Shown here: piece after piece, positions 54,020-62,427 of the stretch
Numbering within the stretch: the first letter of the stretch is position 1
How the letters are laid out: every line of letters starts with the position of its first letter
Assembly: GCA_964572045.1 (NCBI GenBank)
Contig: CAZNEI010000005.1
Span: 1 to 64,000 of the forward strand
DNA: 64,000 bases
Reading direction: 5' to 3'
Source of the DNA: CBDCKR01 sp964572045
GTDB lineage: Bacteria > Gemmatimonadota > Gemmatimonadetes > Longimicrobiales > Gaopeijiaceae
Notes under the pieces: model-generated
Seen by the model: only the letters and a program-made list of their open reading frames with translations
The model's database searches: none
What the model was told of the DNA's origin: nothing
Program-made: the position numbers and the translations under genes

Positions 54020-54038
54020 GGCCGCCCGCGGGGCGGCC
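54020..54038 (+). promoter_or_regulatory. First leader hairpin of the rimP operon
   Basis: GGCCGCCC (54020-54027), loop GCG, GGGCGGCC (54031-54038): eight G-C-only pairs starting about 4 nt after the predicted transcription start, followed by ACTTTTG. Confidence 0.6.
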
Positions 54039-54050
54039 ACTTTTGTGAGT

Positions 54051-54077
54051 GGGGGAGTTGGTAGCCCCCGCTTTTTT
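54051..54077 (+). terminator. Leader terminator (attenuator) before rimP
   Basis: GGGGG (54051-54055) pairs with CCCCC (54065-54069), 9-nt loop; then GC and six T (54072-54077). It lies between the promoter and rimP (54123), about 35 nt after the predicted start. A terminator in this place would abort most transcripts unless relieved; B. subtilis regulates the same operon by NusA-dependent termination in its leader. Confidence 0.65.
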
Positions 54078-54122
54078 GTTCCCGGGGGTTTGCGCGGACC
54101 GGCACCCGGACAGGGGTAGACA

Positions 54123-54623
54123 ATGGCAGTCTCGCGGCCCGACATCGATCAGGAGCTGGAGGAACGCGTCGCGACTCTCGGCTTTGAACTGGTGCTGTTG
54201 GATTGGGCCGGGAGCCGGAATCGGCCGATTCTGCGGATTCGCATGGATCGACCGGACCGGGCCTTGGAGTCCTCGGTCACGGTCGACGACTGCGCGAGAG
54301 TGAGCCGCGTGCTGGAGGTCTGGCTCGACGAGCACGACGACATGCCGGAACGCTATGTGTTGGAGGTTTCGTCTCCTGGGGTCGAGCGGCCGCTGGTCCG
54401 GCCACGTGACTGGGAGCGTTACGCTGGCAGAGCGGTCGCGGTCAGGGGCCACGAGGTCCTCGCCGAGCGATCGACCCGACTCGAGGCCGAGTTGCTGGGG
54501 CTGGACCCAGAACCGGAGCCGACGGCACTGCTCCGGCTACAAGACGGGACCGAGGTGGGCGTGCCGCTGACAGACATCAAGGACGCGCGGCTCCTGTTCA
54601 ACTGGAAGCAGGCTTGGGGGTGA
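54123..54623 (+). CDS. rimP: Ribosome maturation factor RimP
   Basis: 166 residues of the 30S assembly factor that aids the S12/central pseudoknot region. N-terminal domain starts DIDQELEERVATLGFELVLLDWAGS; conserved VDDCARVSRVLEVWLDE and the block YVLEVSSPGVERPLVRPRDWERYAG. C-terminal Sm-like domain ends in DIKDARLLFNW. GGGGT precedes the ATG. First gene of the conserved rimP-nusA-infB-rbfA-truB series; the leader carries an attenuator. Confidence 0.95.
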   Translation: MAVSRPDIDQELEERVATLGFELVLLDWAGSRNRPILRIRMDRPDRALESSVTVDDCARVSRVLEVWLDEHDDMPERYVLEVSSPGVERPLVRPRDWERYAGRAVAVRGHEVLAERSTRLEAELLGLDPEPEPTALLRLQDGTEVGVPLTDIKDARLLFNWKQAWG

Positions 54624-54630
54624 GCACAAC

Positions 54631-56070
54631 ATGACGGATGCCGACCAGATCGTCGCAGCGTTCAGAAATGTGGCCGCGGCCAAGAGCCTTTCGCCCGATG
54701 AGGTGAATGAACTTCTCAAGGACGGCATACGGGCGGGTCTGTCCCGCATATTCGGCCCGAACGTACAGGCCGAGATTACCATCGATGACTTGGCCGGGGG
54801 CTTTGACATCGTCGTGCTCCGAAGGGTCGTCGATGAGGTCGAGGACCCGTCGTCCGAGGTCAGCCTCCAGGAGGCCCGGTGGGACGACGAGGGCTTTGAG
54901 ATCGGCGATGTGATGGAGATTCCTGTCGACTTCGAGGAGTTCGGCCGTAACGCTGTGATGGCCGTGAAGCAGCGCATCGTCCAACTCGTGCGAGAGAACG
55001 AGCGGGACCGGATTCGCCACGTGTACTCCGACCGGGTCGGAGAGCTGCTCTCGGGCGAGGTACAGCAGATTGAGCGGGGCAAGATCGTCGTCATGCTCAA
55101 CCGATCTCCGGATGCCGACGCCATCATTCCCTGGAAGGAGCAGAACGGAAGGGAGAGGTTCCGACAGGGAGACCCGATCCGATGTGTGCTCAAGAAGGTG
55201 GAGGAGGCCCCCAAGGGCCCCCGGCTGATCCTCTCGAGGGGGGATCCCCTGTTCGTGGCTGCCCTCTTCAACCTTGAGGTGCCGGAGATTCCGCAGGGGA
55301 TCGTCGAAATCAGGGAAGTCGCGCGTGAAGTCGGAGGACGCACCAAGATCGCCGTCTACAGCCGAGACGAGTCCATCGACCCGGTCGGGGCGTGCGTGGG
55401 CCTTAGGGGCTCTAGGGTCCAGGCCGTGGTTCAGGAACTTGGCGGAGAGCGGATTGACATCGTCCCCTGGCACGCCGAGCCGGAGGTCTTCGCGCGCCGT
55501 GCGCTCGCACCCGCGCGCGTCGCCAAGGTGATGAGCGATCCTGACCGGCAGGTGATTACAGCTATCGTCGACGAAGACCAGCTGTCACTCGCCATCGGCC
55601 GGAACGGTCAGAATGTGAGGCTGGCCTCCCAGCTCATCGGGTGGCAGATCGACCTGTACGGCTCGCGAGAGTGGGTAGAGCTGGGCGCAGATCTGTCGCT
55701 GTTCCGGGAGACGGCGGAGGATGAGTACGAGACGTCCGACTTCTCGCTCTCCGAGCTGGACCTTCCGGCCGAGCTTCTGGCGGCTCTTGAAGCCTCCGGA
55801 TATAGTACGTTTCTGCAGATCATAGACTTCGAGCGCTCCGACTTCCTGGCGATCGGAGGGCTCACGGAAGCCGATGCGGACCGACTCTTGGCCCTTATAG
55901 ACGAACTTACCGTAGTGGCGGATCCGTCCACGCCGGTGAGCGAGGGCACGGGGGATGCTTCGCTGACGGCCGACACCGTCCCGTCAGATGCCACCGGAGG
56001 CGTAGCCCCGGACCTTCGGGATCCGGCGGCTCCAGGAATCAGCCGCCGGCATGAGAGGGGAGAGGGGTGA
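54631..56070 (+). CDS. nusA: Transcription termination/antitermination factor NusA
   Basis: 479 residues. N-terminal RNAP-binding domain (1-125), S1 domain (about 130-200, with GELLSGEVQQIERGKIVVML), then two KH domains with ACVGLRGSRVQAVVQELGGERIDIV and LSLAIGRNGQNVRLASQLIGWQIDL. After that an acidic extension and a partial helix-hairpin-helix (FLAIGGLTEADADRLLALIDEL) as in longer NusA proteins. It promotes pausing and termination and could act on the leader terminator of its own operon. ATG 7 nt after rimP. Confidence 0.95.
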   Translation: MTDADQIVAAFRNVAAAKSLSPDEVNELLKDGIRAGLSRIFGPNVQAEITIDDLAGGFDIVVLRRVVDEVEDPSSEVSLQEARWDDEGFEIGDVMEIPVDFEEFGRNAVMAVKQRIVQLVRENERDRIRHVYSDRVGELLSGEVQQIERGKIVVMLNRSPDADAIIPWKEQNGRERFRQGDPIRCVLKKVEEAPKGPRLILSRGDPLFVAALFNLEVPEIPQGIVEIREVAREVGGRTKIAVYSRDESIDPVGACVGLRGSRVQAVVQELGGERIDIVPWHAEPEVFARRALAPARVAKVMSDPDRQVITAIVDEDQLSLAIGRNGQNVRLASQLIGWQIDLYGSREWVELGADLSLFRETAEDEYETSDFSLSELDLPAELLAALEASGYSTFLQIIDFERSDFLAIGGLTEADADRLLALIDELTVVADPSTPVSEGTGDASLTADTVPSDATGGVAPDLRDPAAPGISRRHERGEG

Positions 56071-56462
56071 CTCCAGAAGAATACGCGGTCCCGACGGGGC
56101 TGGCTTCGGCCGAGACGACTCGGTCGAAGGCAAGGGCGCTGGCACTGTTGGGGATCGCCCGGCGCGCGGGTGCTCTGGAGCGCGGGACTGGGTCCACGCA
56201 ACGGGCTGTCAGGGACGGTCGGGCTCGATTGGTTTTGCTGGCCGCCGACGCCTCGGACGTACAGACGGAGAGGGTGCTGAGGCTTCTGCGGCATCGGGAC
56301 ACTCCCAGGATGACGCTGGGAAGCAGGCACGAGCTGGGTGCCGCCGTGGGAGCCGCTCTGATCTCTGCCGTGGCTGTGACCGAGGCGGGACTCGCAGGTC
56401 GCTTGGTGGACCAGTTGTCCGGACAGCCGGGCACGAGCATTGAGAGCGATAGGGGGAGGTAG
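56067..56462 (+). CDS. ylxQ: L7Ae/L30e-family protein (YlxQ type)
   Basis: 131 residues. Fold of L7Ae/L30e k-turn-binding proteins: RALALLGIARRAGALERGT, AVRDGRARLVLLAADASDVQTERVLRLL, LGSRHELGAAVGAALISAVAVTEAGLA. In Bacillus YlxQ sits in the same operon after ylxR; here ylxR (DUF448) is absent and this gene overlaps nusA directly (GTGA). Exact RNA target unknown. Confidence 0.8.
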   Translation: MTPEEYAVPTGLASAETTRSKARALALLGIARRAGALERGTGSTQRAVRDGRARLVLLAADASDVQTERVLRLLRHRDTPRMTLGSRHELGAAVGAALISAVAVTEAGLAGRLVDQLSGQPGTSIESDRGR

Positions 56463-56471
56463 GCAAGGCAG

Positions 56472-59165
56472 ATGCGGGTTGTTGAGCTAGCCGACGATCT
56501 CGGCGTTGAGTCCGGGATTCTGCTCAGCCTCTTGAGGACTTTACGCATCCTCGTCCCCGACGAGGATGCCGTGATGGCCGATGAGGAGGTGTCGCTCATC
56601 CTGGCGAGGCTTGAGCGGGAGCGTCGAGCCGGGCACCGGGACGTGACCCGGGCGATTCGGGCCGCGATCGAAGAGGCCAGGCCGATCGCCGGCCGTCGTC
56701 GTCGCCGGCGTGCGAGCCAGTTGCCGCCGAGACCCCAGCCGGAGGCTCAGGAGGCCGAGGCTGCCGTCGAGCCGCCTGCTGGAGCCGTGGCCGAGAGTCG
56801 GGGCGCCGATGCGGAGCCACGGTCAGCGGAAGCCGTGCCGGTTGCGGAGCCGAGCGGCGACGATCCGGTAGTTGCGGAGGCTTCAGCGGTGCAGCCTCTG
56901 ACCGATGAGCTCCGCGCCCGGGGGCCGGAGGTTGGTGAACGCGCGGCGCGGCGTGAGGATCCAGGGCCGGCGGTGGTTGAGGAGCCGGTCGTCCCGGAGT
57001 CCCCGCAGTCGGTGAAGGCCGCCAGGACGGAGGAGACCGTGGAAGCGACTTCCGCGCCCGGACCGGCTGCTCCCGAGCCCGTGCGCCACGCTGCGCCCGA
57101 GGGTCCGGCTCGCGTCATCCGACGCCCACGGCCTGCGGCCAGCTCGGGCGCGGCTGGGCAGGTGCGCGTCCAGGCCGAAGGGTATACGCCGGACGGCCAG
57201 AGGCGGAAGCGCCATAGGAAGAAGGGTAAGAGGAGGCAGAGGGTCGACCAGAGCGCTGTCCAGGAGAACATCCAGCGGGTCATGGCCGAGCTGAAGGGCG
57301 GAGGCAGGAAGCGCCGCCGGAAGGCTGCAGCTCCGAAGAAGGAGCAGCGCGAAGCCGCCCAGGAGGAGGCGCGCCAAGAGAAGGAGAGAGACCGGACGAC
57401 GGTTCGGGTGAACGAGTTCCTGACGGTATCCGAGCTCTCCGAGCTGGTGGACGTGGGCGCCATGGAGATCATCGGCTCAGCCTTCAAGAACCTGGGTCTC
57501 ATGGTCACAATCAACCAACGGCTCGACTTCGACCAGATCGAGCTACTCTTGGACGAGTTCGGATTCACCGCGGTACGCGAGGAAGAGTACGGCTCACCGG
57601 ATGCCGACGAGAGCGAGCCGGATGCACCTGAGGATCTCGTTCCGCGTGCTCCCGTGGTCACCGTGATGGGCCATGTCGACCACGGCAAGACGCTTCTCCT
57701 CGACAGGATCCGGAGCACCAACGTTGTCGCCGGAGAGTCGGGGGGCATCACACAGCATATTGGCGCGTACCACGTGAAGCTGAGCGATGATCGAAGCATC
57801 ACGTTCTTGGACACGCCGGGACACGCGGCATTCACCGCCATGCGGGCTCGGGGAGCCGAGGTCACCGACATCGTGATTCTCGTCATTGCTGCGAACGACT
57901 CCGTGATGCCTCAGACCAAGGAGGCGATCAGCCATGCGCGAAGCGCGGGCGTGCCGATCGTCGTCGCGGTCAACAAGTGCGATCTTCCTTCCGCCGACCC
58001 GATGGCGGTGAAGCAGGCACTCCTGCAGCACGGAGTACAGGTCGAGGACTTCGGCGGAGACGTCTTGAGTGCCGACATCTCGGCGAAGACCGGAGAGGGC
58101 ATCGACGACCTTCTCGAAAAGGTCCTCCTCCAGGCCGACCTCTTGGAGCTCTCCGCGAACCCGAATCGGGATGCAGTCGGGATCGTGATCGAGGCGAGGC
58201 TCGACATCGGGAAGGGGCCTGTCGTCTCTGTGCTTGTCGAAACGGGCACGCTCAATGTCGGAGACTCGTTTCTGGTCGGGCTCTTCGAGGGTCGGGTGCG
58301 GGCGATGCTCGACGAGCGCGGCCATCCCGTCGCGGAGGCCACTCCGGGCCTCCCCGTCCAGATCCTTGGCACTGCCGGGGTCCCGCGCGCGGGAGACACG
58401 CTGCAAGTCATGGCGGCCGAGAGGGCCAGCGAGATCGCGCAGAGCCGGATGCGACTCGAGCGAGAGAAGCAGCTCCGCATCAAGGAGCGCGGCGTCAAGC
58501 TGGGAGACTTCTCCGACCTGCTCGCTGCAGGGAAGGCCGACACGCTCCCCCTCATTATCAAGGCGGACGTGGACGGATCGGTACAAGCGCTTTCGGACGC
58601 CCTCGAGCAGATCGGCACCAGCGAGGTGAAGGTCCAGATCGCCCATCGAGCGGTCGGGGCCGTCAACGAGGAAGACGTCCTGCTGGCGGCGACGTCGGGC
58701 GCCGTCATCATCGGATTCCGCGTGCGGCCCAACACCAACGCTCGAAAGCAGGCGGAGAGAGACGGCGTGGATATCCGTGTCTACGACGTGATCTACGAGG
58801 CAGTCGATGACGTCCGGGCGGCGCTTGAGGGGATGCTGGCACCGGAGAAGAGGGAGAGCGTGGTCGGCACAGCCGAAGTCCGCGAGCTCTTCAGGGTCAG
58901 CAAAGTCGGGACGATCGCCGGTTCGTACGTGCTCGACGGGATCATTGACCGGCGGTCGCCCGTTCGGCTGATACGGAACGGGATTGTCGTCTACGAGGGC
59001 GAGATTTCCTCACTCAAACGCTTCAAGGACGACACGCGAGCCGTACGCGAGGGCTTCGAATGCGGCATCGGCATCGCCAGATTCAATGACATAAAGGTCG
59101 GTGATGTGGTCGAGTGCTACTCGGTTGAGGAGGTGGCACGCACGCTCACCGGAGCCGCGGGGTAA
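56472..59165 (+). CDS. infB: Translation initiation factor IF-2
   Basis: 897-residue GTPase that brings initiator tRNA to the 30S. Short N-terminal IF2_N helix (MRVVELADDLGV), then a long Ala/Glu/Pro/Arg-rich variable linker (about 55-300), a second IF2_N domain (about 315-375), G-domain with GHVDHGKT (400-407), DTPGHAAF and NKCD, and C-terminal EF-Tu-like and tRNA-binding domains (VRPNTNARKQAERDGVDIRVYDVIYEAVDDV). Total length and layout match full-length IF-2 alpha. Co-linear with nusA and rbfA. Confidence 0.96.
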   Translation: MRVVELADDLGVESGILLSLLRTLRILVPDEDAVMADEEVSLILARLERERRAGHRDVTRAIRAAIEEARPIAGRRRRRRASQLPPRPQPEAQEAEAAVEPPAGAVAESRGADAEPRSAEAVPVAEPSGDDPVVAEASAVQPLTDELRARGPEVGERAARREDPGPAVVEEPVVPESPQSVKAARTEETVEATSAPGPAAPEPVRHAAPEGPARVIRRPRPAASSGAAGQVRVQAEGYTPDGQRRKRHRKKGKRRQRVDQSAVQENIQRVMAELKGGGRKRRRKAAAPKKEQREAAQEEARQEKERDRTTVRVNEFLTVSELSELVDVGAMEIIGSAFKNLGLMVTINQRLDFDQIELLLDEFGFTAVREEEYGSPDADESEPDAPEDLVPRAPVVTVMGHVDHGKTLLLDRIRSTNVVAGESGGITQHIGAYHVKLSDDRSITFLDTPGHAAFTAMRARGAEVTDIVILVIAANDSVMPQTKEAISHARSAGVPIVVAVNKCDLPSADPMAVKQALLQHGVQVEDFGGDVLSADISAKTGEGIDDLLEKVLLQADLLELSANPNRDAVGIVIEARLDIGKGPVVSVLVETGTLNVGDSFLVGLFEGRVRAMLDERGHPVAEATPGLPVQILGTAGVPRAGDTLQVMAAERASEIAQSRMRLEREKQLRIKERGVKLGDFSDLLAAGKADTLPLIIKADVDGSVQALSDALEQIGTSEVKVQIAHRAVGAVNEEDVLLAATSGAVIIGFRVRPNTNARKQAERDGVDIRVYDVIYEAVDDVRAALEGMLAPEKRESVVGTAEVRELFRVSKVGTIAGSYVLDGIIDRRSPVRLIRNGIVVYEGEISSLKRFKDDTRAVREGFECGIGIARFNDIKVGDVVECYSVEEVARTLTGAAG

Positions 59166-59183
59166 CGGGCCGGGGAGCGACGG

Positions 59184-59465
59184 GTGCGGGTGGCTAGCTG
59201 CTCATGGGAGCTTGCGCTTCCGGGGTGCCGCTCCCTCAAGGAGAAGCGCCGCGTGATCAAGTCCCTGAAGGACTGCCTCCGCAATCGGTTCAACGTCTCG
59301 GTGGCGGAGACCGGCCATCAGGACGCATGGGCACGCGCCCGCCTGTCGGTGGCACTTGTCACCATCGATGGCCGCCTTGCCGACTCCCTGCTCGCGAGAG
59401 TGGATCGTCTCATTGAAGGGGAGACGCGTGCCGTGATCCTCGCCAGCAAGAGGGAGTTCTATTGA
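59184..59465 (+). CDS. DUF503 family protein (YlxP)
   Basis: 93 residues, GTG start. Starts RVASCSWELALPGCRSLKEKRRVIKSLKDCLRNRFNVSVAETGHQDAW, a clear DUF503 pattern (LK-E-KRRVI-S). The family (YlxP) is regularly found between infB and rbfA and has been linked to ribosome assembly; biochemical role is unsettled. Tightly packed in the operon. Confidence 0.85.
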   Translation: MRVASCSWELALPGCRSLKEKRRVIKSLKDCLRNRFNVSVAETGHQDAWARARLSVALVTIDGRLADSLLARVDRLIEGETRAVILASKREFY

Positions 59466-59502
59466 GCGGCCGTCCGTTGTTTAGTTCCGCCCCCCAGGAT
59501 CC

Positions 59503-59898
59503 ATGCCCAACCGACGCCTCGCTCGTCTGAACGAGCAGTTGCGGCGAGAGATCACGGGGATCTTGCTGCAGGGCGTGAACGATCCTCGGGTGGGGTCTGT
59601 GTCGGTCACCGACGTGTCTGTTACGTCAGATCTGTGGCTAGCCCGCGTCTACGTCCGACTCGACGGAGGGGAACTGGAGAGGCGGGAGGCCATGGAGGGA
59701 CTTCGGGCTGCTTCGGGGTTTATCCGGAGGACGCTCGGATCCATGCTGCATGTTCGCCGGGTCCCCGAGTTGCGCTTCTTCGAGGATCAGACCCTGGATC
59801 GGGTCGCCCGCATCGAGGAAATCCTGAGCGAGATCGGCCGGGAGCAACGGCGCCGGACGGCCGACGGTGAAGGCCAGGGGGAGGCGAGTGACGACTAA
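59503..59898 (+). CDS. rbfA: Ribosome-binding factor A
   Basis: 131 residues. KH-like 30S assembly factor. MPNRRLARLNEQLRREITGILLQGVNDPRVGSVSVTDVSVTSDLWLARVYV and the later LGSMLHVRRVPELRFFEDQTLDR are typical. Charged C-terminal tail. Ends inside the start of truB. Confidence 0.94.
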   Translation: MPNRRLARLNEQLRREITGILLQGVNDPRVGSVSVTDVSVTSDLWLARVYVRLDGGELERREAMEGLRAASGFIRRTLGSMLHVRRVPELRFFEDQTLDRVARIEEILSEIGREQRRRTADGEGQGEASDD

Positions 59899-60805
59899 CG
59901 CGTTCCAGGTGTGGGAGCGGGGTGGCGCGCTCTTGGTCGATAAGCCGGAAGGACCGACGTCCCATGACGTGGTTGCCTGGGCTCGCAAGGGGTTGGGGAC
60001 GAGACGCGTCGGCCATACCGGGACTCTGGATCCGTTCGCGTCCGGATTGCTGATCCTGCTCGTTGGCCCGGCGACTCGTCTGGCGGAGTACCTGTCCGGC
60101 CTTCCTAAGGCATACACCGCCACGGCCCGCCTCGGCGTCGCCACCGACACGCACGACTCTGCGGGGCGAGTGTGTGGGCCGCGGGAGGAGTGGAAAGCGA
60201 TCGGCGCGGAGGACGTGGCGCGCGGGCTGGCGCACTTTCACGGCCGCTTCGATCAGGTTCCCCCGCAGTTCTCTGCCAAGAAGGTGGGCGGCGAGGCGAT
60301 GTACAAGAAGGCCCGGCGCGGCGAGAGGGTCGAGCTGAGTCCCGTGCTGGTGGAAGTCTCCGAGATTCGTCTCACCGAGTTCTGCCCTCCGTACTTCACC
60401 TTTGGCGTCGTGTGCTCGGCGGGCACATACATCCGGGCTCTCGCGAGGGACGTCGGCCAGCGGCTCGGTACGGGAGCACACCTCACGGAGCTTCGGCGCA
60501 CGCGGGTGGGAGACTTTTCGGTCCGGCGAGCGATGGGAGCCGAGGCGCTGCGGGCGGGCCGTCTTCCCACGCCGGGACAGTGGATCGAGGCCCGAGAGGC
60601 CCTCCGGCACCTCCCCGCTGTGAAGGTGCCCCCGGATGCGGCGCTGCGCCTTCGGCAGGGACGCAGGATTCCTCTGCCCGACGTATCGGTGAATCGGGAG
60701 CAACCCGTGGCTGTGCTCGATGGGAAGGGCCTTGTCGGGATCGCGGAAGTGCGGCACGGCGAGCTTGCCCCGAGGAAGATACTCCGGGGTTCCGCCACGG
60801 CATGA
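59888..60805 (+). CDS. truB: tRNA pseudouridine(55) synthase
   Basis: 305 residues. It makes the T-loop pseudouridine of tRNAs. Catalytic Asp48 in HTGTLDPFASGLL, preceded by LLVDKPEGPTSHDVV; KAYTATARLGVATDTHD; C-terminal segment with CSAGTYIRALARDVGQRLG, then a PUA-like end. GTG 59888 chosen for the GGGGGAGG just upstream; GTG 59867 would add seven residues. Overlaps rbfA by 11 nt; its stop overlaps ribF (ATGA). Confidence 0.95.
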   Translation: MTTNAFQVWERGGALLVDKPEGPTSHDVVAWARKGLGTRRVGHTGTLDPFASGLLILLVGPATRLAEYLSGLPKAYTATARLGVATDTHDSAGRVCGPREEWKAIGAEDVARGLAHFHGRFDQVPPQFSAKKVGGEAMYKKARRGERVELSPVLVEVSEIRLTEFCPPYFTFGVVCSAGTYIRALARDVGQRLGTGAHLTELRRTRVGDFSVRRAMGAEALRAGRLPTPGQWIEAREALRHLPAVKVPPDAALRLRQGRRIPLPDVSVNREQPVAVLDGKGLVGIAEVRHGELAPRKILRGSATA

Positions 60806-61755
60806 GCGAATATGCCTTCGACCCGTCCCTAGCGTCCGCTCTCCCGCCTGACGGGCGCGGCACGGTTCTCACAATCGGCACCTTCGACGGCATACACCGG
60901 GGCCATTGGCGGGTGCTGTCCGAAATCTGTCGGAGAGCGGAGGCGACCGGACGTCGCAGCGTCCTTGTCACCTTCCCCCATCATCCCCTCACCGTCCTCC
61001 GGCCGGAAGCGGCTCCTCTCATGCTGACGACGCCTATAGAGAAGAAGGAGATTCTGGCTGAAACGGGACTCGACTACGCGGTGTTCCTTCCGTTCACGCC
61101 AGCGCTGGCCGCATACTCTCCCCGCCGTTTCGTGGAGGAGATCCTGGTGGGACGCTTCGGGGTGAAGGAGCTCGTGGTAGGGTATGACCATCGCTTTGGG
61201 CGGGGGCGAGAAGGGGACACCGACACCCTTCGCTCGCTTGGGGCCGAGCTGGGATTCGACGTTGACGTGGTCGATCCGGTCGGGGCTGGAGAGCGGCCGA
61301 TATCGTCCACGGCTATTCGGCGGGCGCTGCTCGACGGTGACGTGAGATCGGCGGCCGAGGCCCTCGGGCGGCCCTACTCGCTTCGTGGCCGGGTGGTGGA
61401 TGGGGATGGACGCGGACGCACGCTGGGTTTTCCGACGGCCAACCTCGAGGCAAGACGGGGGAATGCCGGACGGAAGCTCGTGCCTCCCCCCGGCATCTAT
61501 GCTGTCCGGGGCATACTGCGATCGGGGGCTCATGGGGGAGCGCTCCATCTGGGGCCCCGGCCGACATTCCCGGGCTCGCCGGCAACGATCGAGGTCCACC
61601 TACTTGACTTCGAGCAAGACCTCTACGGTCAGGAGATCCGTGTGGACTTCATCCGCTACCTCCGCGGCATCCGTTCCTTCGATTCGCAGGACGCGCTGCT
61701 GAGGCAGATGCGGCAGGACGTCGCAGAGGCGCGTGAGGTGCTGACGGCGCGTTGA
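60802..61755 (+). CDS. ribF: Bifunctional riboflavin kinase/FAD synthetase
   Basis: 317 residues. N-terminal FMN adenylyltransferase half with TIGTFDGIHRGHWRVL (24-39) and SSTAIRRALLDGDV; C-terminal riboflavin kinase half with RGRTLGFPTANLE and PPPGIYAVRG, then GRPTFPGSPATIEVHLLDF. Makes FMN and FAD. ATG overlaps the truB stop. Last gene of the rimP operon before the rpsO promoter region. Confidence 0.95.
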   Translation: MSEYAFDPSLASALPPDGRGTVLTIGTFDGIHRGHWRVLSEICRRAEATGRRSVLVTFPHHPLTVLRPEAAPLMLTTPIEKKEILAETGLDYAVFLPFTPALAAYSPRRFVEEILVGRFGVKELVVGYDHRFGRGREGDTDTLRSLGAELGFDVDVVDPVGAGERPISSTAIRRALLDGDVRSAAEALGRPYSLRGRVVDGDGRGRTLGFPTANLEARRGNAGRKLVPPPGIYAVRGILRSGAHGGALHLGPRPTFPGSPATIEVHLLDFEQDLYGQEIRVDFIRYLRGIRSFDSQDALLRQMRQDVAEAREVLTAR

Positions 61756-61803
61756 GGGCAGCGGGACGGATGACGCCCAAGGGCCCGGGGGGTCGGCCCG
61801 GCG

Positions 61804-61817
61804 TTTGCTTCCGACAC
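61804..61817 (+). promoter_or_regulatory. 14-nt upstream motif of the rpsO promoter
   Basis: TTTGCTTCCGACAC, 15 nt before the -35 box. Identical to 29491-29504 in front of rplM, at the same distance. Confidence 0.5.
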
Positions 61818-61832
61818 AGGCAAGGCAGGCTG

Positions 61833-61861
61833 TTGCTTGGCCTAGGTCTCTCAGCTATCCT
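61833..61861 (+). promoter_or_regulatory. Sigma-70 promoter of rpsO
   Basis: TTGCTT (61833-61838), 17-nt spacer, TATCCT (61856-61861). Predicted start near 61868. The ~64-nt leader holds GCGT-TTATCG-ACGC, a small hairpin where S15 autoregulation could act. Confidence 0.6.
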
Positions 61862-61931
61862 AAATGGCTGCCCACAGGAAAGTCCACGAGCGTTTATCGA
61901 CGCGTAGACTCTTGCGCAGGTACTCCGAGAC

Positions 61932-62192
61932 GTGACGATCAGCAGACCAGAGATCATTGCGAAGCATCGGCTCCACGAGAAAGACGTCGGGAGCGCCCCA
62001 GTCCAGATCGCCATCCTCACCGCCCGCATCAACGACCTCAGATCACACTTCCGCAACCACAAGAAGGACCACCACGGTCGACGAGGTCTCTTGAAGATGG
62101 TTGGACGCCGCCGCCGACTGCTGGAGTACCTAAAGCGCACGGACCTTGAGAGTTATCGCCAGCTTATCGGAGAGCTGGGGCTCCGCCACTAG
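61932..62192 (+). CDS. rpsO: Ribosomal protein uS15
   Basis: 86 residues with GTG start. Helical 30S protein binding 16S rRNA helices 20-22. SAPVQIAILTARINDLRSHFRNHKKDHHGRRGLLKMVGRRRRLLEYL is the family core. Often regulated by its own mRNA leader. pnp follows after a 235-nt leader, the common rpsO-pnp pair. Confidence 0.96.
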   Translation: MTISRPEIIAKHRLHEKDVGSAPVQIAILTARINDLRSHFRNHKKDHHGRRGLLKMVGRRRRLLEYLKRTDLESYRQLIGELGLRH

Positions 62193-62211
62193 GGGCGGAC
62201 GAGAAGTAGTG

Positions 62212-62231
62212 ACGATCGCAGGGTCGATCGT
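62212..62231 (+). promoter_or_regulatory. Hairpin after rpsO / in pnp leader
   Basis: ACGATCG (62212-62218), loop CAGGGT, CGATCGT (62225-62231): seven perfect pairs, 20 nt after the rpsO stop. No T-run. May protect the rpsO end or be an RNase III-type site as in E. coli pnp leaders. Confidence 0.45.
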
Positions 62232-62354
62232 TGTTCGCCATCGAGCGACAGGGTCTCTTGAGAATCGGCCTCACCCACTGGCTGCTTGATCGGGGCACAC
62301 AGTGCCTCGCGCTGCGGCGGTCGATCTCTCTTCGGAACCTGTTGTCCGGATCCG

Positions 62355-62371
62355 GTCGGGAGGGCCCCGAC
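62355..62371 (+). promoter_or_regulatory. Hairpin in the pnp leader
   Basis: GTCGGG (62355-62360), loop AGGGC, CCCGAC (62366-62371), enclosed by GTTG/CAAC (near 62341 and 62375). A stem of this size in a pnp leader is the setting of PNPase autoregulation in enterobacteria; direct proof is lacking. Confidence 0.4.
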
Positions 62372-62427
62372 TGGCAACATGATGTTGGGCGGGGAAGGCC
62401 CGCTCGAACGAAGAAGAGAAACGAGTA

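Noticed and set aside
61876..61890. AGGAAAGTCC resembling the RNase P RNA core
   Set aside because: The required ~300-nt RNA cannot fit before rpsO at 61932 and no other P RNA motifs are present.
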